The notes below the pieces were generated by a model. That model saw nothing but the letters and a program-made list of their open reading frames with translations. It had not been told where the DNA came from and ran no database searches. Shown piece after piece: positions 43,197 through 51,813 of a stretch of DNA of 64,000 bases. This stretch comes from Hymenobacter sp. IS2118 (GTDB taxonomy: Bacteria; Bacteroidota; Bacteroidia; Cytophagales; Hymenobacteraceae), in contig NZ_JNLX01000084.1 of NCBI RefSeq assembly GCF_000715495.1, positions 1-64,000 on the forward strand. The letters run 5' to 3'. Position 1 is the stretch's first letter. The number at the start of each line of letters is the position of its first letter. A program made the translations under genes and the position numbers.

Positions 43197-44522
43197 ATGA
43201 AAAAGATATTACAATTCCTCGCTTTGGCCGCCGCGTTAGCTGCGGGTCCGTTGGCTGGCTGCAATGGCAAGCTCGACGTGGAACCCATTGACCGGGTCCG
43301 AGCCGAAAAAGCCCTGCTGACCTCTGCCGACGTGGAGGCCGCTCTGGTGGGCTCCTACAGTGCCCTCAGCAGCAACCGCCTGTACGCGGGCTACATTCAG
43401 TTTCTGGCCGAGCTGCTGGGCGATAACGGCGACATTGCTTTTGTCGGCACGTTCACCCAGCCCCGCGAGTTCATTCAAAAAACGATACTCGTGGGCAACA
43501 CCTTTGCCGCCGCTACCTGGATTGACGCCTACAATGCCATCAACGGTACCAACAACGTGCTGGCTAATAAGGACAAGGTAGTTGCCGTGCGCCAAAACCG
43601 GGTAGAGGCCGAGGCCAAGTTCATTCGGGCCTCGCTTTATTTTGAGCTGGTGCGACTGTACGGCCGTGATTGGAACGACGGCAACCCCCAAACCAACCTG
43701 GGGGTACCGCTGGTGCTCACGCCCACGCTGGCGGTAACCGAAGCCTCGCGGGTGCCCCGCAACACCGTAGCCGAAGTGTATGCCCAGGTCATAGCCGACC
43801 TGGTTGACGCTGAAGCTAAGCTACCCGCGGGCAACGGATTCTTCGCCACCAAAGGCGCCGCTGCGGCCATGCTGGCTCGGGTGTACCTGCAGCAGGGCCG
43901 CTTTGCCGAAGCCCGCGACGCCGCCAACCGCGTCATTGCTTCCAATCGTTATGACCTGACCAATTCGTTCGCCGAGGAATTTGAAACCACCACCAACACC
44001 TCTGAGGACATATTTGCGATTCAAATCACGTCCCAGGACGGATTAAACGACCTCAATACCTACTATTCGGGTAGCCAGCGCGGCGACATTGAAGTGAGCG
44101 ATGATTTTATCAATCTTTATGGCGCCACTGATGAGCGGGGCGAGTTTTTCGACGACGTTTACACCCTGAAGTTCGACGAACAATACAGCAACGTGAAGCT
44201 AATTCGATTGGCCGAGATGTACCTGATTCGGGCTGAAGGGAACGTGCGCTTGGGTACGTCGGTAGGCGACACGCCCCTGGCCGACCTGAACCTGGTGCGG
44301 GCCCGCGCCGGCGCCGCGCCCCTTGCCAGCGCCACCCTGAACGCCGTGCTGCTGGAGCGTCGTCTGGAGCTAGCATTTGAAGGATTCCGCATTCACGACC
44401 TCAAACGGCTCAAACAAAACGTGGGCGCGTTCCCATTCAATGCGCCCCGGCTGGTGCTACCCATTCCTCAGCGCGAACGCGACGTGAATCCGAACCTGGT
44501 GCAGAACGAGTTTTACCTGTAG
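43197..44522 (+). CDS. SusD/RagB-family glycan-binding lipoprotein (second pair)
   Basis: 441 residues, a lipoprotein (LAAGPLAGCNGK). SusD blocks include RVEAEAKFIRASLYFELVRL, GNARLG-like MYLIRAEGNVRLG and FEGFRIHDLKRLKQN near the C-terminus. It is about 80 residues shorter than the first SusD, mainly through a missing stretch in the middle that often carries binding-site loops. It starts 57 bases after its partner susC and ends before a strong terminator. Confidence 0.95.
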   Translation: MKKILQFLALAAALAAGPLAGCNGKLDVEPIDRVRAEKALLTSADVEAALVGSYSALSSNRLYAGYIQFLAELLGDNGDIAFVGTFTQPREFIQKTILVGNTFAAATWIDAYNAINGTNNVLANKDKVVAVRQNRVEAEAKFIRASLYFELVRLYGRDWNDGNPQTNLGVPLVLTPTLAVTEASRVPRNTVAEVYAQVIADLVDAEAKLPAGNGFFATKGAAAAMLARVYLQQGRFAEARDAANRVIASNRYDLTNSFAEEFETTTNTSEDIFAIQITSQDGLNDLNTYYSGSQRGDIEVSDDFINLYGATDERGEFFDDVYTLKFDEQYSNVKLIRLAEMYLIRAEGNVRLGTSVGDTPLADLNLVRARAGAAPLASATLNAVLLERRLELAFEGFRIHDLKRLKQNVGAFPFNAPRLVLPIPQRERDVNPNLVQNEFYL

Positions 44523-44541
44523 CATATTCACCTTTTAATAC

Positions 44542-44579
44542 AAGAAGGGCCGTGACATGTGTCACGGCCCTTCTTGTTG
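44542..44579 (+). terminator. strong terminator after the second susD
   Basis: Stem AAGAAGGGCCGTGACA/TGTCACGGCCCTTCTT (44542-44575) followed by GTTG. The A and T flanks suggest that it may act on both strands. Confidence 0.85.
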
Positions 44580-44618
44580 CTGCGTAACTGATGTTGCGCG
44601 GTGTTTGTGCCGGGGCCT

Positions 44619-44643
44619 CAGAAGCTGAATTTTGCAGCTTCTG
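44619..44643. other. isolated perfect hairpin
   Basis: CAGAAGCTG and its exact complement CAGCTTCTG around a 7-base loop. It is in the 210-base spacer between the second susD and the minus-strand gene at 44733. It has no T tract. The role is unknown. Confidence 0.5.
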
Positions 44644-44732
44644 CCAAGCGTCTTTCTATGCAATCTGTCCGAGTAGTGCGGATAGTAGCAACGAGGAAAT
44701 CAGTAAGCATAGCATGGTGCTTTCCTCATGCG

Positions 44733-45197
44733 CTATTCTTCGTCCTCAGAGCCGAAATCCAGGGTTCGGGCCAAGTCTACGGCTTCCTGGGCTACTTCCT
44801 CCAGCAGCTCCGGGGCGTCGGCATCGAGCGTGCGGCCGAAGAGGTTAAGCAACTCCTCGCCCTGCTCGTTCACGTACAGGTTCTCGTAGAGGCGGTCAAA
44901 AAGACGGGCTTCGCGGCCTACGATGCGGTCGATGTCTTCGGGGGAGCGGGCTTCGCTTAGGGCGCGGTGCAGCACGTCGAGCACCTGCCGGCTCTCGTCG
45001 TGCTCACCAAGCTCCGATACCAGTTTGAGCAAACTCATGGCTACGCCCAGGCGCACCTGTTCGAAGCGGAAGGGCCGCTCCGGCGTCGGGGCCTTTTGCA
45101 GGAGGTCGTAGGCCCGCAGGGTGGTGGGGGTGAGGTAATACTTCACGTCGTTGGGCGCGGTGAAGGCAAGGTGCAGGAGCTGTTCGTAGGGCGTCAT
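44733..45197 (-). CDS. conserved-looking helical hypothetical protein
   Basis: 154 residues from MTPYEQLLHLAFTAP. Soluble, acidic and predicted all-helical (FEQVRLGVAMSLLKLVSELG, LLNLFGRTLDADAPELLEEV). It ends in an acidic tail, DFGSEDEE. No signal, membrane segment or known domain is recognised. The regular helical character and clean codon usage make it a real gene. It could be an adaptor or scaffold, but nothing specific supports that. Confidence 0.65.
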   Translation of the reverse strand: MTPYEQLLHLAFTAPNDVKYYLTPTTLRAYDLLQKAPTPERPFRFEQVRLGVAMSLLKLVSELGEHDESRQVLDVLHRALSEARSPEDIDRIVGREARLFDRLYENLYVNEQGEELLNLFGRTLDADAPELLEEVAQEAVDLARTLDFGSEDEE

Positions 45198-45340
45198 GGC
45201 AAAGGCGCGGGCCCGGTGCCGTAACACGGCCGGGGGTGGTGCGTAAGCAGAAAGCCGAAAGGTACGCGGTGAACGGAAGCCCGCCTTCGTTTTTTCGCGA
45301 TGCTGAACTTTAAGTACTTCATTTATAATTGATTTATCTG

Positions 45341-45574
45341 ATGACGCACAAAAATAAATGGCTGCTCTTTTCGCCCCTGGGCCTGGCTACCATCGGAGCG
45401 GGCGCCTGCCTGGTTCATTGGGCGGGCAGCCTCAAAGACCAGCAAGCGCCCACCCGGCAGTGGGTGGCCGCCGGTACCGGCGCACTAGTCGTCCTCAACG
45501 CCGGGATGAGCCTGTTTGGGCGCGGCATTCTGGAACGGGTGCGTCATGAAGCGCACGAAAAAGCATCCGTATAG
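45341..45574 (+). CDS. small membrane protein
   Basis: 77 residues from MTHKNKWLLFSPLGLATIGA. Two hydrophobic segments (about 8-28 and 43-60) flank a short polar loop with DQQAPTRQW, and the C-terminus is basic and soluble (ERVRHEAHEKASV). Likely an inner-membrane protein of the two-helix hairpin type. No family is recognised. A TTG four codons upstream is also open. Confidence 0.65.
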   Translation: MTHKNKWLLFSPLGLATIGAGACLVHWAGSLKDQQAPTRQWVAAGTGALVVLNAGMSLFGRGILERVRHEAHEKASV

Positions 45575-45663
45575 CGGGCTTGAGATTTAAATAATCCCTG
45601 TTGCTGAATTTGCAGCCCTTTGCTTGAGATGAGCATAAAAAGGCGGGCTCGCGAAATCTCAGA

Positions 45664-45734
45664 AGCTCAAATTTTGGTCACAAAAAAAGCCCCAAACAGT
45701 GTGTTGGGGCTTTTTTGTGACCAAAATTTGAGCT
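45664..45734. terminator. 31-base-arm near-perfect inverted repeat
   Basis: Arms 45664-45695 and 45704-45734 are complementary, with one extra A in the left arm, around an 8-base loop. The inner part, AAAAAAGCCCCAA and its complement, has the form of a bidirectional terminator. The outer 18 bases, AGCTCAAATTTTGGTCAC, extend it well beyond what termination needs. Confidence 0.8.
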
Positions 45735-45792
45735 GCCTGAAAATGGGGCTCTACTGCATGACAGGTTGCTGTCGCAGCGTAAAACCGAAGGC

Positions 45793-46116
45793 TTATTCGG
45801 TTTTCTCTTTGAGTTTCCGGGTGCCTTTTTTCGCGGCGTTGCTGGTGTTGCGGGCAGCACGCTTTGCCGTTTTGCTGGTTTTGCGGGCGGCACGTTTCAC
45901 TGCGTTGCCGGTTTTGTCGGCAATGTTGCCGGCGGCATCCTTGGTGTTGTCGAGGGCCTCGCCAACGTTGGTTTTACCCGTCTTAGTAGTGGTTTTCACC
46001 GTGCCATTGTCCCGTACTTCGACTTCGGTTGTGGTATTGGCTGGGGTAACATCCTGGGCGTTGGCAGCAGTGGTGGCGAGGGCCAGGCCAGCGAACAACA
46101 AAAACGATTTTTTCAT
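45793..46116 (-). CDS. small secreted protein with Lys/Arg-rich tail
   Basis: 107 residues with a signal peptide (MKKSFLLFAGLALATTAANA). The mature part begins acidic and Thr-rich (QDVTPANTTTEVEVRDNG) and ends strongly basic, with repeated AA-RKTSKTAKRAARNTSNAA units. The hydrophilic alternation resembles late-embryogenesis-abundant or histone-like tails, but no domain is recognised. It is exported to the periplasm or beyond. A 203-codon frame on the opposite strand is a shadow. Confidence 0.65.
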   Translation of the reverse strand: MKKSFLLFAGLALATTAANAQDVTPANTTTEVEVRDNGTVKTTTKTGKTNVGEALDNTKDAAGNIADKTGNAVKRAARKTSKTAKRAARNTSNAAKKGTRKLKEKTE

Positions 46117-46184
46117 GAGAAACTATTTTAAAAAGATAAGTGCGGCCTTCTACGCGGCACTGGAACAGATGTTTTTAAATCTCC

Positions 46185-47453
46185 TTACTTCTTCTCCTCC
46201 GGAAGCAGCAGCGAGCTGTCGCCGTAGCTAAGAAAGCGGTAGTCGTGGGCCAATGCGTGGTCGTACACGGCTCGCCATTGCGGCCCCAGCAGCGCCGCCA
46301 CCAGCAGCAAAAGGGTGCTCTCGGGTTGGTGAAAATTGGTGATGAGCCCATCCACCAACCGGAAGTGGTAGCCCGGCGCAATTAGCAGGCGGGTGCTGGC
46401 CTGCAAGGTGTCGGTACCCGCCGCAGCCAGGTAGTCGAGCAGTGCCGTTAAGGCGGCTTCGGGGCTGATGCTGGCGGCGGCTTCCGCCATTTCGTAGGGC
46501 TGCCACTGCGTCACGTTCAACGCTGCCGTCTCGGTTGCGGCCAGGACCGGTGGAGGCAACTGCAAAAGGCCTACGCCGAGCCAATACAGGGTTTCCAGGG
46601 TGCGCAGGCTGGTGGTGCCCACCGCTAGCACGGGCCGGGGCCGGTGGCCCAGCAGCTGCCGCAGCAAAGCGGCCGAAACCAGAATCGGCTCGGTGTGCAT
46701 GGGGTGGTCGGCCATTTGGTCGGCCTTCACCGGCTGGAAGGTACCCGCCCCCACATGCAGCGTTACGTGCCCCGTCGAAAACCCTTCCTGGGCCAACTCC
46801 GCCAGAATTTCGGGAGTGAAGTGCAGCCCGGCGGTGGGCGCCGCTACGGCGCCTTCGGTAGCCGCGTACACGGTTTGGTAGCGCACGGCATCGGCCGGCG
46901 TGTCGGTTCGGCCGAGGTAGGGGGGGAGGGGCAGGTGGCCGCCGGCCCGCAGCACTTCCGCAAAAGGTAGCTCGGCCGGCAGCCAGTGGAAGTCAACGAG
47001 AGCGGTGCCAGCTTCCTGTACCCGGCGCTCGGCCCATAGGGTAGCCGACTCACCTTCTGCGGTAGTGAATTCCAGGGTAACCGGGCCGTCTTTCCAGCGC
47101 CGGCCGTTGCCCACCAGGCAGCGCCAGGTACAGTGCCCGGTTTGTTGCAGGGCTAGTTCCAAGCTGCGGTGCGGGGCCACGGGTTCCAGACAAAACAACT
47201 CCACTTGCCCGCCCGTGGGCCGTCGGGCCAGGAGCCGGGCCCGCACCACGCGGGTATCATTGAATATCAGCAGGGCCCCGGCCGGCAGCTCCTGCGGTAG
47301 CTCCCGAAAGCTTTTGTCGGTGATTTCTCCGTTGCGGCACACCAGCAGCTTGCTGGCGGCCCGGTCTGGCAAGGGTTCGGGGGCGATGCGCTCGGGCGGG
47401 AGCGGGTAAGTGAAATCCTGAATGGAGAGGTGGCGCGGGTGCGGGGCAGTCAT
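46185..47453 (-). CDS. queA: S-adenosylmethionine:tRNA ribosyltransferase-isomerase
   Basis: 422 residues from MTAPHPRHLSIQDFTYPLPP. Family blocks are LPPERIAPEPLPDRAASKLL, LLIFNDTRVVRARL, YQTVYAATEGAVAAPTAGLH, HVTLHVGAGTFQPVKAD and LITNFHQPESTLLLLVAALL. The enzyme adds the ribosyl part of SAM to preQ1 in tRNA to give epoxyqueuosine. It is about 60-80 residues longer than the E. coli enzyme, with extra sequence before the C-terminal block (MAEAAASISPEAALTALLDY), a length I believe is common in Bacteroidota. Confidence 0.95.
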   Translation of the reverse strand: MTAPHPRHLSIQDFTYPLPPERIAPEPLPDRAASKLLVCRNGEITDKSFRELPQELPAGALLIFNDTRVVRARLLARRPTGGQVELFCLEPVAPHRSLELALQQTGHCTWRCLVGNGRRWKDGPVTLEFTTAEGESATLWAERRVQEAGTALVDFHWLPAELPFAEVLRAGGHLPLPPYLGRTDTPADAVRYQTVYAATEGAVAAPTAGLHFTPEILAELAQEGFSTGHVTLHVGAGTFQPVKADQMADHPMHTEPILVSAALLRQLLGHRPRPVLAVGTTSLRTLETLYWLGVGLLQLPPPVLAATETAALNVTQWQPYEMAEAAASISPEAALTALLDYLAAAGTDTLQASTRLLIAPGYHFRLVDGLITNFHQPESTLLLLVAALLGPQWRAVYDHALAHDYRFLSYGDSSLLLPEEKK

Positions 47454-47486
47454 GGCGCAAAGGTCGGGCACCCCGGCCAAAACCGC

Positions 47487-48290
47487 CTACTTCGGCCGCC
47501 GAAAGAACAGCAGATGCTGCTGCGGCAGGGTTTCCACGGCTTCCACAAATTCCAGGCCCACGGCGGCCATTTCCTTGCGGGCCTGCTCCACGCTCATCTT
47601 ATGAATGCGTTTGATGGGCACGTTGGGGTCCTCGGCCCGGTACTCGACCAGGGCCAGGCGGCCAGTACCCGGCTTCAGCGCCTGGCGCATGGCCCGGCCC
47701 ATTTCGCGAGGGCGGTCAAATTCGTGGTAGGCATCTACAATCAGAATCAGGTCCACGCTGTCGGCTGGCAGGGCCGGGCTGGTGGTGGTGCCCAGCACCG
47801 GCCGCACGTTGGGCGCGTTGCGTTCGCGCCGGTTGGCTTGCAGCGTAGCAATCATTTCGGGTTGAATATCAACGGCTAATACCTGCCCTTTGGGCACCTT
47901 TTTGGCCATTTGGAAGGAAAAGTAGCCGGTGCCGGCTCCGATGTCGGCCACCACATCGGTCGGTTTCAGCTTCAGCGCATTGATGAGTTTATCGGTCCCT
48001 TCTTCCTGGCGGCGGTCGCTACGCTCGAGCCAGTCGGCTCCTTCGTGGCCCATGACGTGGGCAATCTGGCGGCCCATATAATAGGTGCCGATGCCGTTGA
48101 GGTCGCGGGGCGGAGCTGTTACGTAGCCACTGGTGTCACTCTTCACCATGGCCTGCAGGCGTCCTTCGGCACTTGCCGAGGGGCGCGTTTCGGCAGGCAA
48201 CTGGGTGCAGCCAAAACCCACCAGTCCCACACTGCTACCAGCTACCGCAACCCATACTGCCCGCTGCCATGTCAACAAAAAATAACTCAT
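47487..48290 (-). CDS. exported class I SAM-dependent methyltransferase-like lipoprotein
   Basis: 267 residues. The N-terminus has a hydrophobic segment and lipobox (AGSSVGLVGFGCTQ), so the protein should be lipidated and outside the cytoplasm. The core is a Rossmann methyltransferase: motif I VVADIGAGTGYFSFQMAK, acidic end of beta2 AVDIQPEMI, and DLILIVDAYHEF. SAM is not expected in the periplasm, so either the segment is a membrane anchor with a cytoplasmic domain or the role is not SAM methylation. queA lies just downstream on the same strand, 33 bases away. Confidence 0.75.
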   Translation of the reverse strand: MSYFLLTWQRAVWVAVAGSSVGLVGFGCTQLPAETRPSASAEGRLQAMVKSDTSGYVTAPPRDLNGIGTYYMGRQIAHVMGHEGADWLERSDRRQEEGTDKLINALKLKPTDVVADIGAGTGYFSFQMAKKVPKGQVLAVDIQPEMIATLQANRRERNAPNVRPVLGTTTSPALPADSVDLILIVDAYHEFDRPREMGRAMRQALKPGTGRLALVEYRAEDPNVPIKRIHKMSVEQARKEMAAVGLEFVEAVETLPQQHLLFFRRPK

Positions 48291-48448
48291 ATGTTTCGCA
48301 AGTAAGCATATTTACGGTTTTCCAACAGCAATTCGAGGGGGAGCGTTCAGCTGTCTGTCTGGCAGTTTCACTTCCAGCGACTTATGCTGTCGAAATTCAA
48401 TAAGTATTTTTTTGTGTCAAAAAAAGGTCGGATAAGTTCGTCTCACAT

Positions 48449-48456
48449 TACATTTG
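48449..48456 (+). promoter_or_regulatory. minus-7 box of the Ala-rich lipoprotein gene
   Basis: TACATTTG fits TAnnTTTG and is 43 bases upstream of the ATG. The minus-33 element is not clear. Confidence 0.5.
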
Positions 48457-48499
48457 GCCGTAGAACGCACATTTCCATTTTTCATTTCCCCCTTTTCAT

Positions 48500-49114
48500 A
48501 TGAAAAACACTTTTTCTCCTTTCGCGAAGCTTATTGCTCTCGCCGCTTGCGCCCTCACGCTGGGCAGCTGCAGCCGGGCCGACTACGCGATGCTGCCCAA
48601 GGGCGGTTCTTACCACGGCGTGAGCCGGGTAGCTACGCCGGTTCCCGCTAAGGCTGAAACCGCCGCCGTTGTTGCCACGCCCGAAGCAGTGGTAGCCCAG
48701 GAAGTTGCTGTTGCGTCTGCTCCCGCGGCCGTAGCGACCACCGTAGCTCAGCCTAAAGCCGCCGCCAAAACGGCCAAGGTAGCCGCTCCAGCTGTGGCCA
48801 GCACTACGGCTGCTGCCGCTCCTGCCCCCAAAACCACGCTTGCCCAGCGCATCGCGCTCAACACCGTGACGCGCAAGATTGATAAGCTCGTTCAGAAGTC
48901 GGGTGCCATGAAAAAGCACGAAAACATCGCGGCTACCAGCAGACTTGAAGGCAAGCTGCGGCAGGGTTTAATTCTGCTCTTGGTTGGCTTGTTGGTTGGC
49001 ATCGTAGGTGGTGCCGTAGGTGGCAGCATCGGCGGCATCATTGGCCTGTTGGGTCTGATTCTGTCCATCGTTGGCATCATACTCATCGTTCTTTACCTAC
49101 TGGACGAAGTTTAA
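48500..49114 (+). CDS. Ala/Val/Pro-rich lipoprotein with C-terminal Gly-rich membrane segment
   Basis: 204 residues. Lipobox LALTLGSC, then a low-complexity linker of Ala, Val, Pro, Lys and Thr (about residues 45-115), a basic helix around KIDKLVQKSGAMKKHENIAA, and a C-terminal hydrophobic region with repeated glycines (VGIVGGAVGGSIGGIIGLLG). The last part would cross a membrane as one or two helices, so both ends could be membrane-bound with the linker spanning the periplasm. No family is recognised. A perfect terminator follows. Confidence 0.65.
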   Translation: MKNTFSPFAKLIALAACALTLGSCSRADYAMLPKGGSYHGVSRVATPVPAKAETAAVVATPEAVVAQEVAVASAPAAVATTVAQPKAAAKTAKVAAPAVASTTAAAAPAPKTTLAQRIALNTVTRKIDKLVQKSGAMKKHENIAATSRLEGKLRQGLILLLVGLLVGIVGGAVGGSIGGIIGLLGLILSIVGIILIVLYLLDEV

Positions 49115-49131
49115 TTGCCCCATAATTAACT

Positions 49132-49173
49132 AAAAACAAACCCCGTCTGCAACCGCAGACGGGGTTTGTTTTT
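49132..49173. terminator. perfect bidirectional terminator
   Basis: 19-base perfect arms (AAAAACAAACCCCGTCTGC and complement) around a 4-base loop, with A and T runs on the two sides. It separates the lipoprotein gene from priA, which are convergent. Confidence 0.95.
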
Positions 49174-49203
49174 GACTGACACTACCACTTTATCTGCGGC
49201 GGT

Positions 49204-51804
49204 CTACATCGGGTCCACATCGGCCACCAGGCGGGCCTGCTTGAATTCTTTCTGGTCCTTTACCACGTCCATGGCGGCGCAAATCTGCTCCTTGGCCCAT
49301 TTCAAAGCGGTATGGGCGCGGTCAAGTTTGATGGTGATTTCCTGCAGGTAGAAGTTGCGGATGCGGAAGATGTAGGGTGCCTCCGGGCCCAGCACGGCTG
49401 CGCGGCCCAGGCGCTCTACCAATTGCTCGGTGAGCAAAATGGCGGCCTGCTCGCCCAGGCCCTGCTCCATGTGCTTCACCGTCATTTTAATGATGCGCAT
49501 GAAGGGCGGGTAGCCGTGTTCCTGCCGCTGCATGATTTCGTAGTTGTAAAACTCCGCGTAATCATTGCGAATCACCTTGTCGAAAATCACCTGCGTGGGG
49601 TCAGAAGTCTGGATGATAACCTTACCTTTTTTGCCCTTGCGCCCGGCCCGGCCGCTCACCTGCACAAACATCTGGTAGGCCCGCTCGTGGGCCCGGAAAT
49701 CGGGGTAATGAATGATGCTGTCGGCGTTGATGATGCCCACGAGGCTCACGTTGGCGAAGTCCAGGCCCTTCGTCACCATCTGCGTGCCCACCAGCACGTT
49801 GGTGTTCTGCTTCTCGAAGTCGCCGATGATTTGCTGGTAGCTGTTTTTGGCGCGGGTCGTGTCCAGGTCCATCCGCTGAATGTTGGCTTGGGGCAGCATG
49901 ATTTTGAGGTCATCCTCAATCTTCTCGGTGCCGAAACCCTGGGTTTTTACGGCGCGGGAGCCGCAGGCAGGGCACTTGGTCACCATGCTGTCGTGGTAGC
50001 CGCAGTAGTGGCAGCGTAGCTCGTGGCTGTGCTTGTGGTAGCTCAGGCTCACGGCGCAGTTGGTGCATTTGGGTATCCAGCCGCAGTCCTGGCAGGCCAC
50101 CACGGGCGCATAGCCGCGCCGGTTTTGAAAGAGTATCACCTGTTCCTGCCGGCCCAGGGTGCGCTCCACCTCGCCCAGCAGGTCGGCGGTGAAGTGGTTG
50201 TGCATGGTTTTCTGCTCGCGGGCCTTGCGGGTGTCCACCAGCTCAATGTCGGGCATGCCGGCCTCGCCAAAGCGCTTGGTGAGGCTCACCAGCCCGTAGC
50301 GACCCTGTTTAGCCTGATAATAGGTTTCTACGGCCGGCGTAGCCGAGCCCAGTAGCGTTTTCGCGCCCTGGAAGTTGGCCATCATCAGGGCTACTTCGCG
50401 GGCGTTGTAGCGCGGGGCGGGGTCGTACTGTTTGTAGCTGGACTCATGCTCCTCGTCCACGATAATCAGCGAGAGGTTATCAAACGGCAAAAACACCGCC
50501 GAGCGCACGCCCACCACCACCTGAAACCGGCCCGAGAGCACGCCATTCCACACTTCCACCCGCTCATTGTCGGAGAATTTGGAATGATAAACCCCCAGCC
50601 GCGAACCAAACACGCGCATGAGGCGGGTCACAATCTGGGCGGTGAGGGCAATTTCGGGCAGCAGGTACAGCACCTGCCCGCCGCTCTCCAAAGCCTTGCG
50701 GATGAGGTCGATGTAAATCTCGGTTTTGCCGGCGCCGGTCACGCCGTGCAGCAATGTTATTTCCCGCTCCCCAAAATGGGCCATTATCTCGTCCCGCGCC
50801 GTGGTTTGGGCCTCGGTGAGGGTGAAATGCAGCTGGGCCGTGGGCTCGTCTTCCAGCGGGAAGCGGCTCACAATCACATCAAACTGTTCCAGTACGCCGT
50901 TTTTAATGAGCGTGTTCACGGCCGAGGCCGACAGGTGCGGACTGCTGGTCAGGTAGGCCTTCTCAATGCCGTTTTGATTGGAGTACTCGTTTTGGTGCAC
51001 CGGCACGCGCTGCAGGTACTTCAGCAGCACATCCAGCTGCTTGGGCTTGCTGGCGAGGCTGTTAAACAGCTGTTCAATGGAAGCCTCCGACACAAAATGA
51101 TGGGCCAGCCGGACCTTTTTCACCACTTTGGGCGAGTATTTATCGGCCGTGTGCTCAAAGAGGAATATGACCTCCTTGTGCATCAGCGACTTTATCACCT
51201 TGTGAAAAGAGGTAATCCCCAGCAGCTCGCCCACTTCGGTAAAGGTCAGGGCTTTGCCATCTTCGGTGGTGCCCAGGGCGTCCACAATCAACTCCTCCTG
51301 CGCGCTCAGCGGGTACTCGTTTTCCTCCCGCGAGAAGCGCGGGTGCAGCTGTATCCGCGACTCCGAGCTGAGCTTGAGCGCCGAGGGCAGGGCCGCGTTT
51401 ATCACCTCACCAATGGTGCACATGTAGTAGTCGGCCATCCAGCGAAACAGCTTCAGCTGCGGCTGCGTCACCACGGGCGCATCGTCGATGAATTCGAGAA
51501 TGTACTTGGCCTGGTATTCCTTGGGCGCCTGCTCGTGCACGGCCGCTACAATGCAGCTGAGCGTCTTTTTGGCCCCAAACTGAACGATAACGCGCCCACC
51601 AACCACCACGTTGTCATTCAGCTCATACGGCACGCGGTACGTGTAGAGCCGGGGCAGCGGCAGGGGCAGAATAACGTCAGCAAACAGCGTCACCCGGTCG
51701 GCGGCAGGCGCGGCGGCGGGGGTGATAAAATCAAGCGTGAAACTCAAAACAGCAGCGGAGAAGGGGGCGGATAATAAAGGTAAGCAGGGCAGGCGCCGGG
51801 GCAC
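49204..51804 (-). CDS. priA: primosomal protein N' (PriA helicase)
   Basis: 866 residues. It restarts stalled replication forks by 3'-5' unwinding and helicase loading. The 3' binding domain begins near ADRVTLFADVILPLPLPRLY, Walker A is LLHGVTGAGKTEIYI, the DEEH box is IIVDEEHESSYKQ, and the zinc-binding insert carries CQDCGWIPKCTNC and CHYCGYHDSMVTKCPACGS. The first 35 or so residues (MPRRLPCLPLLSAPFSAAVL on) do not resemble the family, so the real start may lie inside, near the residues before ADRVTLFAD. Confidence 0.95.
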   Translation of the reverse strand: MPRRLPCLPLLSAPFSAAVLSFTLDFITPAAAPAADRVTLFADVILPLPLPRLYTYRVPYELNDNVVVGGRVIVQFGAKKTLSCIVAAVHEQAPKEYQAKYILEFIDDAPVVTQPQLKLFRWMADYYMCTIGEVINAALPSALKLSSESRIQLHPRFSREENEYPLSAQEELIVDALGTTEDGKALTFTEVGELLGITSFHKVIKSLMHKEVIFLFEHTADKYSPKVVKKVRLAHHFVSEASIEQLFNSLASKPKQLDVLLKYLQRVPVHQNEYSNQNGIEKAYLTSSPHLSASAVNTLIKNGVLEQFDVIVSRFPLEDEPTAQLHFTLTEAQTTARDEIMAHFGEREITLLHGVTGAGKTEIYIDLIRKALESGGQVLYLLPEIALTAQIVTRLMRVFGSRLGVYHSKFSDNERVEVWNGVLSGRFQVVVGVRSAVFLPFDNLSLIIVDEEHESSYKQYDPAPRYNAREVALMMANFQGAKTLLGSATPAVETYYQAKQGRYGLVSLTKRFGEAGMPDIELVDTRKAREQKTMHNHFTADLLGEVERTLGRQEQVILFQNRRGYAPVVACQDCGWIPKCTNCAVSLSYHKHSHELRCHYCGYHDSMVTKCPACGSRAVKTQGFGTEKIEDDLKIMLPQANIQRMDLDTTRAKNSYQQIIGDFEKQNTNVLVGTQMVTKGLDFANVSLVGIINADSIIHYPDFRAHERAYQMFVQVSGRAGRKGKKGKVIIQTSDPTQVIFDKVIRNDYAEFYNYEIMQRQEHGYPPFMRIIKMTVKHMEQGLGEQAAILLTEQLVERLGRAAVLGPEAPYIFRIRNFYLQEITIKLDRAHTALKWAKEQICAAMDVVKDQKEFKQARLVADVDPM

Positions 51805-51813
51805 CGCGCGGCG

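Noticed and set aside
45620-46231. 203-codon plus frame over the small secreted protein gene
   Set aside because: It runs through the long hairpin and opposite a gene with a good signal peptide; the peptide is low-complexity hydrophobic.
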